NCBI GenBank assembly: GCA_021397845.1
Contig: CM038052.1
Location: 172,348,183-172,412,182, forward strand
Length of the DNA: 64,000 bases
Direction: 5' to 3'
Source: Areca catechu
Lineage: Eukaryota > Streptophyta > Magnoliopsida > Arecales > Arecaceae
In this document: positions 33,209 to 43,403 of the stretch, piece after piece
How the letters are laid out: every line of letters begins with the position of its first letter
Numbering within the stretch: position 1 is the stretch's first letter
Program-made: the position numbers and the translations under genes
The notes under the pieces: model-generated
Database searches by the model: none
What the model saw: only the letters and a program-made list of their open reading frames with translations
What the model was told of the DNA's origin: nothing

Positions 33209-36200
33209 ATTCTCCCAGGGTGGGAGGAACTCGACCCTGTCGAGTAAGGCTCAAGTTGGCTCTGGTATCTCTCCAAGAGGTCTGGGTCCAATTCTTGTAA
33301 TTCTTCTCGGGAGATCCAAGAGTCATCAGAATCTGGCCTTCCTTGCCAGCGGACTAGGTACCTTTGGTATCCTCGATTACGAGTAGAGATAACCTGATCA
33401 TCCAGGATCTTTTCAATCTGCTCTTTCCTCACAGGCCAGTTTGTTGGTGGACACACAGGGTCGGGATCACTCTCAATGATAGGGTTAGGCTCAAAAGGCT
33501 CACTAGGAATCACAGCTGGTTCCCTGTACTCTACTAAGTCTGTAATGTTGAAAGTAGAGCTAATGCCTAGTTCTGGAGGCAACTCGAGCACATAGGCATT
33601 GGATCCTACTCTCTTTACCACTCTAAATGGTCCAGCTCCCCTTGCATGTAACTTTCTAACGGTTCCAGGAGGAAACCGTTCAGGCCTTAACCTAATCATC
33701 ACATAGTCTCCCTCAACAAAAGATTTGACTCGCCTTTGAGTATCAGCCAACTTCTTATAAGTTTCATTACTTAAATTTATTTTGGCATGAATTTCTTTAT
33801 GCAAGTCTTTTACATGCTGTGCAAAATTCTCAACAGATTCGGAGACTCGAGTGTGGACAGGTAAAGGGACTAGGTCAAGAGGTGTGTGAGGTTTGTACCC
33901 ATGTACAATTTCAAATGGACTCTTACCCGTAGACCTATTGACCGAGTCATTGTACGCAAATTCTGCCCTTGGTAGGTATAAATCCCAATTTCTGGTGTTT
34001 TCACCAACAAGACATCTCAGCAGATTTCCTAGGCTACGGTTCACTACTTCAGTTTGGCCATCAGTTTGGGGATGATAGGCAGTTGAAAACTTAAGTTTTG
34101 TCCCTAACTTATGCCAAAGGGTCTTCCAAAAGTAATTGGTGAACGGGACATCCCTATCTGAAACGATTGTCTTAGGTAGGCCATGGAGTCTAACTATCTC
34201 ATTGAAGAAAAGTGTGGCTACCTTAGACGCATCAAAGGTTTGGGAACAAGGCAAGAAGTGGGCCATTTTAGAGAATCGGTCGACTACGACACAGATAGAA
34301 TCATGTCTCCTCTGGGTCTTAGGTAAACCTAACACAAAATCCATACTCACATCTTGCCAAGGACGATCTGGGACAGGGAGTGGGGTATAAAGGCCAGTGT
34401 TTTGTTTTTGCTGTTTGGCAACAGCGCAGGTTCGACATCTAGCTACAATATTAGCTACATCCCTTTTCAAGCTAGGCCAGAAAAAGTGGTCTTCAATAGC
34501 TAGAATGGTCTTGTTTTTTCCAAAATGGCCGGCTAAACCTCCAGCATGGATTTCCCAAATCAAAAATTCCCTAAGAGAAGTTCTAGTGATGCAAAGCCTA
34601 TTTTTGAAGAACAAAAAACCATCCACAAGGGTATAATCCTGGTGATTACTAGATGGTCCTTGAACTAGATCCTGATACACAGTTGTGAAATCCGGACAAG
34701 ACTCATATTCCTCTTTGATTTGCTCAAACCCTATGACCTCAGTTCTAACAGAAGTTAATAACAGAGATCGGCGACTAAGGGCATCAGCTACCTTATTCTC
34801 AACTCCAGCCTTATGTTTCAGGACAAAAGTATAGGACTGGATATATTCTACCCACTTAGCATGCCTAGGGTTAAGCTTCTTTTGGGAGTTCAGAAATCTA
34901 AGAGCCTCATGGTCCGAAAATAGTACAAATTCCTGCGGTAGCAAATAATGTCTCCAGTAACGCAAAGCTTGCACCACCGCATAAAATTCCTTATCATAGG
35001 TAGAATACCTAAGCTTAGCATCATTAAGTTTTTCACTAAAGAATGCTATGGGATGATTCTCTTGGCTTAGGACTCCACCTATTCCTACACCTGAAGCATC
35101 ACAGGCAACCTCAAATACTTTAAAAAAATCGGGTAATCTCAGAATGGGTGCCTGGGTCATTTTATCCTTAAGATCTAGGAAGGCTTTATGGGCTGACTTA
35201 GTCCAGTGAAATTCTCCCTTCCTAATACAATCAGTGATAGGAGCAGCTAAAGTACTAAACCCCTTGATGAATCGCCTATAGAAGGTAGCCAAGCCGTGGA
35301 AACTTCTAACTTCATGCACATTGGTTGGCTCTGGCCAGTCTACTATGGACCTAATTTTCTCAGGATCGGCCGCCACGCCGTCAGGGGTTACTACAAAACC
35401 AAGAAAGATAACTCTACTAGTCATGAATTCACACTTCTTAAGATTACCGTAGAGTCTCTCATTCCTCAAAACTTGGCAGACTGCTCTAAGGTGGCCTAGG
35501 TGATCTGCTGGGGTCTTACTATAGATCAGGATGTCATCAAAATAGACCACCATAAATTTTCCTATGAAAGCTCTAAGTACCTGGGTCATAATTCTCATGA
35601 AGGTACTAGGGGCATTGGACAACCCAAAAGGCATAACAACCCATTCATAAAGACCATCCTTAGTTTTGAAAGCAGTTTTCCATTCATCCCCGGGTCTAAT
35701 CCTAACCTGATGATAGCCGCTTTTGAGATCAATCTTAGAAAAAACCATTGCACCAGCCATCATATCAAGCATGTCATCTAGTCTAGGGATGGAAAACCTA
35801 TATTTGATTGTAATTTTATTGATGGCACGACTGTCAACACACATCCTCCACGTGCCATCTTTCTTTGGGGTTAGTAAGGCTGGGACTGCACAAGGGCTAA
35901 GACTTTCTCTAATAAACCCCTTCCTCAATAATTCTCCAACCTGCTTTTGCAGTTCTTCATGCTCAGATGGATTCATCCTGTAATGGGGCAAGTTGGGCAA
36001 AGTCGCTCCTGGGATTAGATCTATGGCATGCTGGATATCCCTAAGAGGTGGAAGGTGGTCTAGCAAATCCTCGGGAAAGACATCCTCAAATTCTTTTAAC
36101 ACAGGTTTAACTTCTTGAGGAGGCTCTGAGGGTTCCGAAGTTCTAAGTTCCTTAGCAGTCAACATCCAGATGGGTGAACCACTATGAATTTCTTGTTCTA

Positions 36201-37947
36201 GATCCTTAGCACTGATTAGGTTCACTCCAGTTTTCATCTCCTTAACCTTACCGGCTCCTTTAGTTACCTTGTCCTTAGGGGGAACGGAATGGATCGTAAT
36301 CTTCTTCCCATTGAAACTAAAGACACAGGTATTGGATTTTCCTAAGAGGGTGGCATCATGATCATACAACCAAGGTCTTCCGAGAATTATACTGCTCACC
36401 CCCATGGGTAAAACATCGCACCAAATCTTTTCGTGATAAGATTGCATTTGGATTTGGACTTGACATCTAGACTGGATGGGTATGGAGGTAGAATCTACCC
36501 AAGAAACCTTATAGGGGTTGGGATGGGGAACTGGGATTAAGCCTAACATCTTGACAGTGCTAGTAGAGATGGCATTTACACAGCTCCCACTATCTATGAT
36601 GATCTTACATACCTTATCCCCTAATTTAAGAAAAGTCTGTAGGATGTTAGTCCTATGCCAATCCTCTTGAACTAGATTCTGGGATAGGATGCATCTTACA
36701 ACTCCTAATTGGTCAGATTCATTGGGTTCCTCCTCTCCTTCATACTCCTCAACCAAATTCATTCCGGCCTCATAAACTTCTTCTTCAAATTCCTCACTGG
36801 GCTCGGAATTATCATTCTCTCCCTCTTCTATGTAAAGGGATCTCCGTGGGCACTGGCTAGCAACATGACCTACCTTATGACACTTGAAACAGGCTATGGC
36901 AGTACACTGACTGGAAATGTGACCTGGTTTCTGACACTTAAAACAGGTGATATTTGAACTAGGGGTTCTCTGGGTGTCAGGTGCCTTACCTTTGTCCATG
37001 GGCCTAGGGGTAGAAGTACCCTGAAAAGGTTTACTAGGGATAACTTGGCTAGGTCCATTCCTTGGGATTGGGGCACTAACCCTAGAAGGTATAGGTCCTC
37101 TCTGAAATTTCTCAGTGTTCAGTGCAATCTGGTAGGCTTGGTCTAGATCCGTAACCTCTCTCAGAAATAGTTCTCTCTTGATATCTTCCCTCAGTCCAGC
37201 CCTAAATCTAGACAAAGTGACTTCGTGGGCTTCACTCACATCACATCTCATTAGGTATTCATCAAAAGTAGCTATGTAGTCTGAGACAGATCGGTTTCCT
37301 TGTTTCAGGTTTTGCCATTGGTCTAACAGGTTTTGCTGGTATGAAATGGGTAGGTATTTATCTCTCAGTTTTTCTTTCATACCCTGCCAAGTGGTTATGG
37401 GCTCAACATTCCGTCTCCTAGTGGTTAGCTCAATGTTCCCCCAGTATAACCTAGCTTGACGCACTAATTTCATCTTGGCAAACTTGTATTTCCTCTCCTC
37501 AGACATAGCATACCACTCAAAGTATTGGTCCATCTCACCCTCCCAATCAGAATACACCTTAGGGTTCAGACTACCATCAAAAGTGGGTGCATCTAATTTG
37601 ATGTTCCTGATGAACCTATCATCTCTATCTTCAGGCTCTGGGTCAGGCCTCCTATGATTAGGTTCAGGATCTCTATATAAAGGCCTTCTAGGCTCCTGAT
37701 GTGGGTGAGGTTGAGGCACATTAAAATCGGGGTCAGGAGTCCAATTCCGATGTCTAGGTTCTTCAAGTACTTGGACTCGGTCCCTAAGTTGGGTAAGATC
37801 CTCATGAATTTGTGCGCTAAACTGGGCCACAGTGTTTGTCATATCCTGATTCATTTTAGCCATACTTTCAGTAAGAGTTCTGATCATGGCCTCTAAATCA
37901 GGTTGGGTTTGACCAGGTTGATATGGCACTCCGTTTCTGGTAGACAT
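33151..37947 (-). CDS. Chromovirus gag-pol polyprotein (1598 aa, intact)
   Basis: A single polyprotein that would make capsid, protease, reverse transcriptase, RNase H and integrase for retrotransposition. Domain order: gag about 115-285; two CCHC zinc knuckles (C335-C348 and C353-C366); protease with IIDSGS (D452); reverse transcriptase about 660-840 with YFDD at 802-805; RNase H about 945-1060 (ACDASG, SDHEAL); integrase about 1134-1345 with the HHCC finger (CRTC at 1171-1174) and catalytic D1203, D1264, E1300 (35 residues between the last two). A canonical chromodomain is at about 1508-1562 (QRYLVRWQGR, DDSWISREEL). The order RT, RNase H, integrase is diagnostic of Ty3/gypsy. Two knuckles rather than one is noteworthy. 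The last 19 residues are encoded inside the 3' LTR. No stop or frameshift is present. The ATG at 37947 is the first in frame. Confidence 0.96.
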   Translation of the reverse strand: MSTRNGVPYQPGQTQPDLEAMIRTLTESMAKMNQDMTNTVAQFSAQIHEDLTQLRDRVQVLEEPRHRNWTPDPDFNVPQPHPHQEPRRPLYRDPEPNHRRPDPEPEDRDDRFIRNIKLDAPTFDGSLNPKVYSDWEGEMDQYFEWYAMSEERKYKFAKMKLVRQARLYWGNIELTTRRRNVEPITTWQGMKEKLRDKYLPISYQQNLLDQWQNLKQGNRSVSDYIATFDEYLMRCDVSEAHEVTLSRFRAGLREDIKRELFLREVTDLDQAYQIALNTEKFQRGPIPSRVSAPIPRNGPSQVIPSKPFQGTSTPRPMDKGKAPDTQRTPSSNITCFKCQKPGHISSQCTAIACFKCHKVGHVASQCPRRSLYIEEGENDNSEPSEEFEEEVYEAGMNLVEEYEGEEEPNESDQLGVVRCILSQNLVQEDWHRTNILQTFLKLGDKVCKIIIDSGSCVNAISTSTVKMLGLIPVPHPNPYKVSWVDSTSIPIQSRCQVQIQMQSYHEKIWCDVLPMGVSSIILGRPWLYDHDATLLGKSNTCVFSFNGKKITIHSVPPKDKVTKGAGKVKEMKTGVNLISAKDLEQEIHSGSPIWMLTAKELRTSEPSEPPQEVKPVLKEFEDVFPEDLLDHLPPLRDIQHAIDLIPGATLPNLPHYRMNPSEHEELQKQVGELLRKGFIRESLSPCAVPALLTPKKDGTWRMCVDSRAINKITIKYRFSIPRLDDMLDMMAGAMVFSKIDLKSGYHQVRIRPGDEWKTAFKTKDGLYEWVVMPFGLSNAPSTFMRIMTQVLRAFIGKFMVVYFDDILIYSKTPADHLGHLRAVCQVLRNERLYGNLKKCEFMTSRVIFLGFVVTPDGVAADPEKIRSIVDWPEPTNVHEVRSFHGLATFYRRFIKGFSTLAAPITDCIRKGEFHWTKSAHKAFLDLKDKMTQAPILRLPDFFKVFEVACDASGVGIGGVLSQENHPIAFFSEKLNDAKLRYSTYDKEFYAVVQALRYWRHYLLPQEFVLFSDHEALRFLNSQKKLNPRHAKWVEYIQSYTFVLKHKAGVENKVADALSRRSLLLTSVRTEVIGFEQIKEEYESCPDFTTVYQDLVQGPSSNHQDYTLVDGFLFFKNRLCITRTSLREFLIWEIHAGGLAGHFGKNKTILAIEDHFFWPSLKRDVANIVARCRTCAVAKQQKQNTGLYTPLPVPDRPWQDVSMDFVLGLPKTQRRHDSICVVVDRFSKMAHFLPCSQTFDASKVATLFFNEIVRLHGLPKTIVSDRDVPFTNYFWKTLWHKLGTKLKFSTAYHPQTDGQTEVVNRSLGNLLRCLVGENTRNWDLYLPRAEFAYNDSVNRSTGKSPFEIVHGYKPHTPLDLVPLPVHTRVSESVENFAQHVKDLHKEIHAKINLSNETYKKLADTQRRVKSFVEGDYVMIRLRPERFPPGTVRKLHARGAGPFRVVKRVGSNAYVLELPPELGISSTFNITDLVEYREPAVIPSEPFEPNPIIESDPDPVCPPTNWPVRKEQIEKILDDQVISTRNRGYQRYLVRWQGRPDSDDSWISREELQELDPDLLERYQSQLEPYSTGSSSSHPGRIGAGTRLRRRLQSSIWISD

Positions 37948-38840
37948 GATGATTCAAGCAAGCACACAAAATGAGACTAGACTAAATCGACTACTGGATC
38001 ACTAGACCTAGAGTCCAAACTAGATGCCCAATCAGAGTGGCAAGCTAGCCTGTAGTAACTCAGGACTCAGCCAGGCAGGTGTAAGGGGAGTGTTAGGTCC
38101 CTGATTGCCAATCCTAGACACCAATCAGTGATTGGCCAGGTAGGCAGACCAGCACACAAGCCCTTCGGGAATGGATCCCTGAACCACCGTTCTAGACACT
38201 GAGTGCTAAGCACACACAGAATAACTCGCCAAACTAACTCAACACTAGCCTAGACCCGACCAATTGGTGTCCCTAGCCCACTAGGGCAAATTAGGTCTAA
38301 TTGATTTTAAATTAGGTCTAGGTTCAAATGATTGGATGGTGGTTTTGGGCTAAGGAGAGGTAATCAACTCCTCCCCTTATCTTAGATGCTCAATTGCCCT
38401 TAAGTAAATTATGAGATGATCACTCCAAAAAAGAATTGAATTGCAGAACACAAAAAAACAGAGTTGCTGTATTTTAATTCTCAGAATTTTTACTGAAACC
38501 AATAAATCACAGAAAAATTATGGAAAATAGGTTCAATTATACTGGTTTCAACAAAGTAAAAATCATGCAATTCGGAGTTTTATGCAGGAAGAGATAATTC
38601 AGACAACAGGGTAATTACGGGCTGCAACTAGATTGTCTTCCCCGTTTATAATCCCTGCTACGAAGTTATAACCCAATGGATCCCCTACACGCCCTAGGAA
38701 CACCCCGTGGAATGGGAGGAGGAGGCTTGCGCCTCACTTAGTTCCTAGGACCGGACGTCCTGGGGAGTCTACTTCGAACAGACAAAATAAAAAGAGAACA
38801 ATCAAAACAAGCAAGCAAGCAAATCAGAAACCCTAGACTG
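37948..38840 (-). other. Chromovirus untranslated leader
   Basis: 893 bases between primer site and gag start, with no long open frame; presumed packaging and translation leader. Confidence 0.7.
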
Positions 38841-38853
38841 GGCTCTGATACCA
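38841..38853 (-). other. Chromovirus primer binding site
   Basis: The plus strand reads GGCTCTGATACCA; the minus-strand TGGTATCAGAGCC is complementary to initiator methionine tRNA, with four bases (TTTT on the minus strand) separating it from the 5' LTR end. Confidence 0.92.
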
Positions 38854-38857
38854 AAAA

Positions 38858-40480
38858 TGATGCAGAACAAATAAAGGGATGCGATGCGGAAGTAAATTAA
38901 GATTAACTAATTTTTTTGTTGTTTTTATAGGTTTGTAGAAGTTGGCTTCAAATCAAAGAAAAGTTAACCTAACATTGAAAGATACTAATATGATAATTGA
39001 AAGCACAATTTTAAGGAAACTAAATTATCAGAGTAGTTTAGAAGCAACGGATCGCTGGGGGTTGAGAAACTCCCAGACCTAGGGTTTCACTCCGAGCTTT
39101 CAACAAAACAGAAATAAAGAGAAGGGAAGGTTTATCTAACCAGACAATGATCTTCACAGATTTTGGTGGAAGAACTCTCCCGAGCAGATTGTTGGATCCT
39201 CGGAGTTGGATATCTTCATAATGGATCCTCCAATACTGGTCCTTTGGCGGGTTGGCTTCTCCTGAACTCAAGATCTGGAAGAGAAGAAAAACAATTGATG
39301 AAATCAGAGAGTCAAGGAAAAGATTTACCAGGTTGATGAACTTGAAGATCGAAATTGCTGAAAACTGGATTCTCCTGGATGCTGATGTGATTTTCCTTGG
39401 AACTTGCTCTGGATCTGAAGTAGCCGGACTGGATCTGGATGAAGGTGGACGGCCTGGACTTGTAGAGAGAGAGAGGCCGTGGGAGATGGATGGATCTAGG
39501 GTTTGGTGGATGGAAAATAATGAAAGCTGGCTAGGGTTTTGGAATTTCAAGTGGCTAACCTAGGGTTTTGGATAAAGATGGAGATCTCTCACCTCCTCAA
39601 GGCTCCAATGGAACCCGGATTACCCCCTTACGGAGCTCAACACTTAGAATAGTGCGGAAGAAGAGAAACCTAGGTTACTCAACACAAGAGAATAGCAAAA
39701 ATAATTTTTCTTCATTGATTTTCTAAAGTTACAAAGAGAGGTCTATTATATAGACCTAAAATTTTCTCCAAGCTTGTACAAATTCCCATGTGGGACTAAA
39801 CTCCTCCAACCACTAGATTAGGTAGAAAATCTTCTCTCTTGGCCGACCAAGAGTTCAAAAAAAATTGGGACGGCCATAAAGGAATTTTTTTTGAATTTTT
39901 TTGGTGCCTCCTTTGGAGTTGGATTTGGATTTGGAGTCCTCTTCTTCTTATGGTATTTCTTCTTTTCTTCCACTCCAAGTTAAGCTCTTTGATTTTGATT
40001 TGAACTTCAATTAGGAGTAGGTTGGATGTCCTTCTTTGATTTCTTCTCCAAGAGAAGTCTTCTTCCTTCTTTGCTTAGGTAAAATAGGCAGGTATGGGCG
40101 CCTCCTTTAAAGTAGCCTCCAATTTGATTTTTTCTTCTTTGGATGTGGGGACCATGACACTGGGATGCCTCTGTGGCGCCTCCTGGACTCTGGCGTGTGC
40201 TCGGAGTGTGGCTGGGCGTGTGGCTTGGAGTGTGGCCTCCACTTGCTTGAACCTTGATTTGATTGGAAGACAAATGTGGCACCATTTTGGACCAAATTGA
40301 AACCACATTGGGACTTGCACTGAGTCAACATGACTCAACAAAATTTAAATGGTGACTCAATAAATAAATAAACTGGTTGACCAGGTCAACCTTTATTACA
40401 AACCCTAATTTCTCGGGCAATGTCAATCAGAGATCCAAATGGAGCTCTGAAGTCTTCTTCTGAGTCTGGTGCCCGCACCA
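38858..40480 (-). repeat. 5' LTR of the chromovirus
   Basis: Same length as the 3' LTR (1623 bases). Substitutions seen by eye include paired differences at 31746/39018 region, 32041/39301 region, 32153/39425 region and 32948/40220 region. It should carry the promoter of the element. Confidence 0.95.
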
Positions 40481-41004
40481 TCCGACGACCACCCCTGCTG
40501 GGATATGGCTCATCTATCTCCTTCGGCAGCCGACCCACTGTAGCAGTGGTCCGACGGCCACTCCTGCTGGGGTCCGACTGACTCGTTTAGGGACCCTAGA
40601 GAATTCCAGAAACTCCTTCTATTATAACAGAATCCTGCCACGTCAGCAGCACTGCTCCACTACCCCCATGACACCACCCTATCTAGGCACCCCGTGGCCA
40701 CTCTCCAGATCCTAGTAGGTGCAAATCGATCTTTCTCAGCCTGCCCCGTAACAACTTTTGGACTGTTCCATGCCTATATAAGGTATCTGGGGGACCCTGC
40801 TCGAGAGTAAGTTCGCTCTTCCCTCTCTAAATGCTGTCCATTACATTCCTCCATTCTGTTGCTCTCACTCTCCCGCTGACTTAGGCATCGGAGTGTCCCC
40901 CGTCGGAACACCACCGACGCTTTGGGGACTTTGTTGCAGGTCGACCAGAAGAGGCGCGCTCTAATACTGCCAACCGGCCCGACCCAAGAGAAGATACGGC
41001 AACA
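40481..41004 (+). repeat. 5' LTR of the Tat-like element, right piece
   Basis: Resumes with the duplicated TCCGA (40481-40485) and contains another 69-bp unit boundary at 40548. It carries a TATA box CTATATAAGG near 40774 and ends CGGCAACA at 41004. Confidence 0.87.
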
Positions 41005-41007
41005 GAT

Positions 41008-41024
41008 TGGCGCTAGAAGGAGGG
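41008..41024 (+). other. Primer binding site of the Tat-like element
   Basis: TGGCGCTAGAAGGAGGG, three bases after the LTR end CGGCAACA, is a primer site type typical of Tat/Retand-like Ty3 elements. Confidence 0.8.
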
Positions 41025-41069
41025 CCGTCCGCACTTCCCCTTCACTAAAAGGAGGAATCTGCTTATCTG

Positions 41070-42578
41070 CGGGGCGATTGCTAGGGGAAGAGCGCAGAAC
41101 CCCTCCGTTAGAGGCCTTTCCCCATCCAGGTCCAAAGAACCCCCGAGGGAAAGCGCCACTGCCACCGCCGCTGTCCCCGCTGCTGCTGCGAAGCCCACCA
41201 TCATTCTGGGACTACAGCAGTTCTAGATGTTGGTAAGCCAAATTGAAACGCTCACGGTAGCGGTCCAACGTTTCCAGGAAATGGCCGATAACCATCAACA
41301 ACCACTTGTCATATCCTGCACTGATCATCAACTGGCTACCGACGGAAGCCGGCAGCCAGAAGTCCATTTTTCTCATCCCGTGGCGAAGCCCCAGAGGTCC
41401 AAGGGGGGGCGAGCTGACAGCAAGAGGGCGAGATCGGCCTGGCCTTCCTATGCCGAATCCATCTCGGCCGGTGGTCGGCCGCCAGCCGAACCCTCGAGAG
41501 ATTATGCTGATAAAATTCTACGCATTGAGGAGCGTATAGACGAAATTATCCTTCGGCAGAAAGCCGAAGGGGGGCGAGTATACGACTCCCGCCTGCCTTT
41601 CTCCAGTGAGATTATGGCGGAGCCAATTCCCCGCCACTTTAAAGTTCCTCAGGTGGAGCCCTATGACGGCACCACCGACCGACTGGACCATCTGGGCACC
41701 TACAAGGCCCACATGATGGTACAAGGCACCTCCGACATCCTCCACTATATTGCCTTTCCAGTAACCCGAAAGAAGGCCACACAGATGTGGTTCACCGCCA
41801 TCTGGCCAGGTACGATCCACTCCTTCCCCAACTCGAAAATCTTTTTCTTTCCCATTTCAGGACCTGCAGTATGACTCCAAGGAATACCGACTGCCTCTTC
41901 CTCGTGTCACAAAGAGAGAAAGAGATGCTCCGGGACTACATGGCCCGTTTCAACTCAGCGGCCATGGAGGTCCCGGACCTGAATGAAGCGATGGCTATGT
42001 CGGCCTTCAAAAGAGGGCTTCGATCGTCCAGGCTCACTTTCTTCTTGGACAAGCAGTTTCCGACAAGCTACCCCGAGCTGCTGACCCGGGCGCAGAAGTA
42101 TGCCATCGCTGAGGAGCAGGCGGTGAACCGGCGACAGGAGGAAGGTAGGCCGAACCCCAAGAAGCGGAGTGACAAGGCTCCTGAGGTCCGAACCCCCAAC
42201 AATAACATATCTGCCCGGCGCCAAAGTCCGAAGCCGAAGGACTACCACATGAGGTTCGAAAGCTACGCACCCCTCTTCCTCCCGAGGGAGAAGATCCTCC
42301 TAGAGATCGAAAATGAGGCCTTCCTCCAAAGGCCTCGCCCGATGAGGATCCCACCTACCTCTAGGGACAAGAACAGATACTGCAAGTTCCATCGGGACCA
42401 TGGGCACAATACTGAGGAGTGCCTGCAATTGAAGGACGCCATCGAAGATCTCATCCGAAGGGTTACTTGTGAAAGTACGTCCGACCCCATCGGGATCGGG
42501 CTGAAGCCTCCATCACCAGAAACCCTCCAGAGGAGGCGGAGCTTCCCCACCAGAGGCCAACTGATGGGGGCGTCAACA
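41070..42578 (+). pseudogene. Tat-like gag, broken
   Basis: Gag of the plus-strand Tat-like element. Recognisable blocks are VEPYDGTTDRLDHLGTYKAH at about 41650-41720 and AFKRGLRSSRLTF near 42010. The terminal knuckle-like YCKFHRDHGHNTEEC is at about 42378-42422. The frame is broken: a TAG at about 41224 separates an Ala-rich N-terminus from the ATG at 41227, and the frame shifts between about 41800 and 41870. The knuckle uses the C/H pattern typical of Tat-type gag. Confidence 0.85.
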
Positions 42579-43403
42579 TGTTGCATCGGAGGATCGAAGG
42601 GGGCTACGAGGATGGACCGGACATCGTCAAGAGATCAAAGGGCTCCAACGCCATCACCTTCTCCGACGAGGACCTTCTGGAGTCCCATGTTTTTGAAAAC
42701 GAACCTGTAGTCATTTCGGCAGTTATCGCCAATTATGATGTAAAGAGAATACTTATAGATAATGGAAGCTCCACGGAGGTATTATTGTATGATGCTTTCC
42801 TGAGAATGAACCTGTCCCGGTCGAGGCTGCATGAGTCCCCCATACCGCTGACGGGCTTCGGGGGAAACTCTATCAGAGTTGAAGGAGAAATCACCTTACC
42901 CGTAACAATCGGGATGGAGCCTTTCCAAAAAACCCTCCCCATCGATTTTGTGGTCGTCCGGACGACTTCGACGTACAACGCCATTTTAGGCCGACCAGCT
43001 CTCAACAAGTTCCGAGCCATCATGTCTACTTACCATATGGTGGCAAAGTTTTCAACCAAGAGCGGGGTCGGAATGATAAGGGGAGACTGACGGATGGCCA
43101 GACAATGTTTGACTATCCTCAACCAACAGTCGGAAGGCCGTACTACCCTTGAGTAGCTCGATCCAAGGGCTGAGGCCGACGACCACGGCCGGCCGAACGA
43201 GAAGATCCTTTTTGTTCCTCTTCGTGAGGATGATCCCACCAAAGTCCTCTAAATTGGAAGCTCCCTTGACGAAGACATCAAGTCAGAGATGATCGGCTTT
43301 CTTAGAAGCAACACCGACATCTTTGCCTGGTCGGCCTCGAACATGCCGGGAATCTTGTCAGACATCATCACCCACCAGTTGAGGGTGGATCCGAGCTACA
43401 GGC
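42578..43403 (+). pseudogene. Tat-like protease and start of reverse transcriptase, truncated
   Basis: An open frame (42578-43090) carries the aspartic protease motif ILIDNGSSTEVLLYDAFLRM (around 42750-42810), and ILGRPALNKF follows near 42985. Beyond a TGA, the connecting region and the beginning of reverse transcriptase read IFAWSASNMPGI and HQLRVDPSYRP at 43320-43400. Homology ends inside the SYRP block and the sequence switches to the opposite strand of another element. Confidence 0.82.

Larger units (their letters stand above)
31586..40480 (-). mobile_element. Complete, young Ty3/gypsy chromovirus with target duplication TCCGA
   Basis: Full-length element of 8895 bases on the minus strand. 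Its two LTRs are both 1623 bases (31586-33208 and 38858-40480). The 5-bp target duplication TCCGA lies at 31581-31585 and 40481-40485. The primer binding site (TGGTATCAGAGCC on the minus strand) is at 38841-38853, four bases from the 5' LTR. A leader of about 0.9 kb precedes a single uninterrupted gag-pol frame (37947 to 33151). By eye the LTRs differ at about 11 positions, roughly 99.3% identity, so insertion was recent compared with every other element here. All parts needed for autonomous transposition appear present. The chromodomain places it among plant chromoviruses; a Galadriel-like clade is a guess. Confidence 0.95.
31441..40616 (+). repeat. 69-bp tandem repeats in the Tat LTR, split by the chromovirus
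   Basis: Units begin GGTCCGA at 31441, 31510 and 31579, continue across the insertion at 40481, and restart at 40548; each carries GGCTCATCTATCTCCTTCGG or a close variant. The solo LTR at 13274 has only short degenerate units here, so copy number varies between family members. Confidence 0.8.
31327..43403 (+). mobile_element. Tat-like Ty3/gypsy element, 3' truncated, 5' LTR split by a chromovirus
   Basis: The 5' LTR starts TGTTGTACC at 31327 and ends CGGCAACA at 41004, interrupted by the chromovirus at 31586-40480. Rejoined it is about 778 bases. A primer binding site TGGCGCTAGAAGGAGGG follows at 41008-41024. Gag (41227 to about 42575), protease (about 42580-43090) and the first part of reverse transcriptase (about 43200-43400) follow on the plus strand. 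The element stops abruptly near 43403, where sequence of another Tat-like element starts on the opposite strand. Reverse transcriptase core, RNase H, integrase and 3' LTR are missing. The solo LTR at 13274 belongs to the same family. Confidence 0.85.

Noticed and set aside
41227..41874. Tat-like gag frame as an independent host gene
   Set aside because: YDGTTD...LDHL and the downstream knuckle identify it as retrotransposon gag; it follows a primer binding site and LTR.
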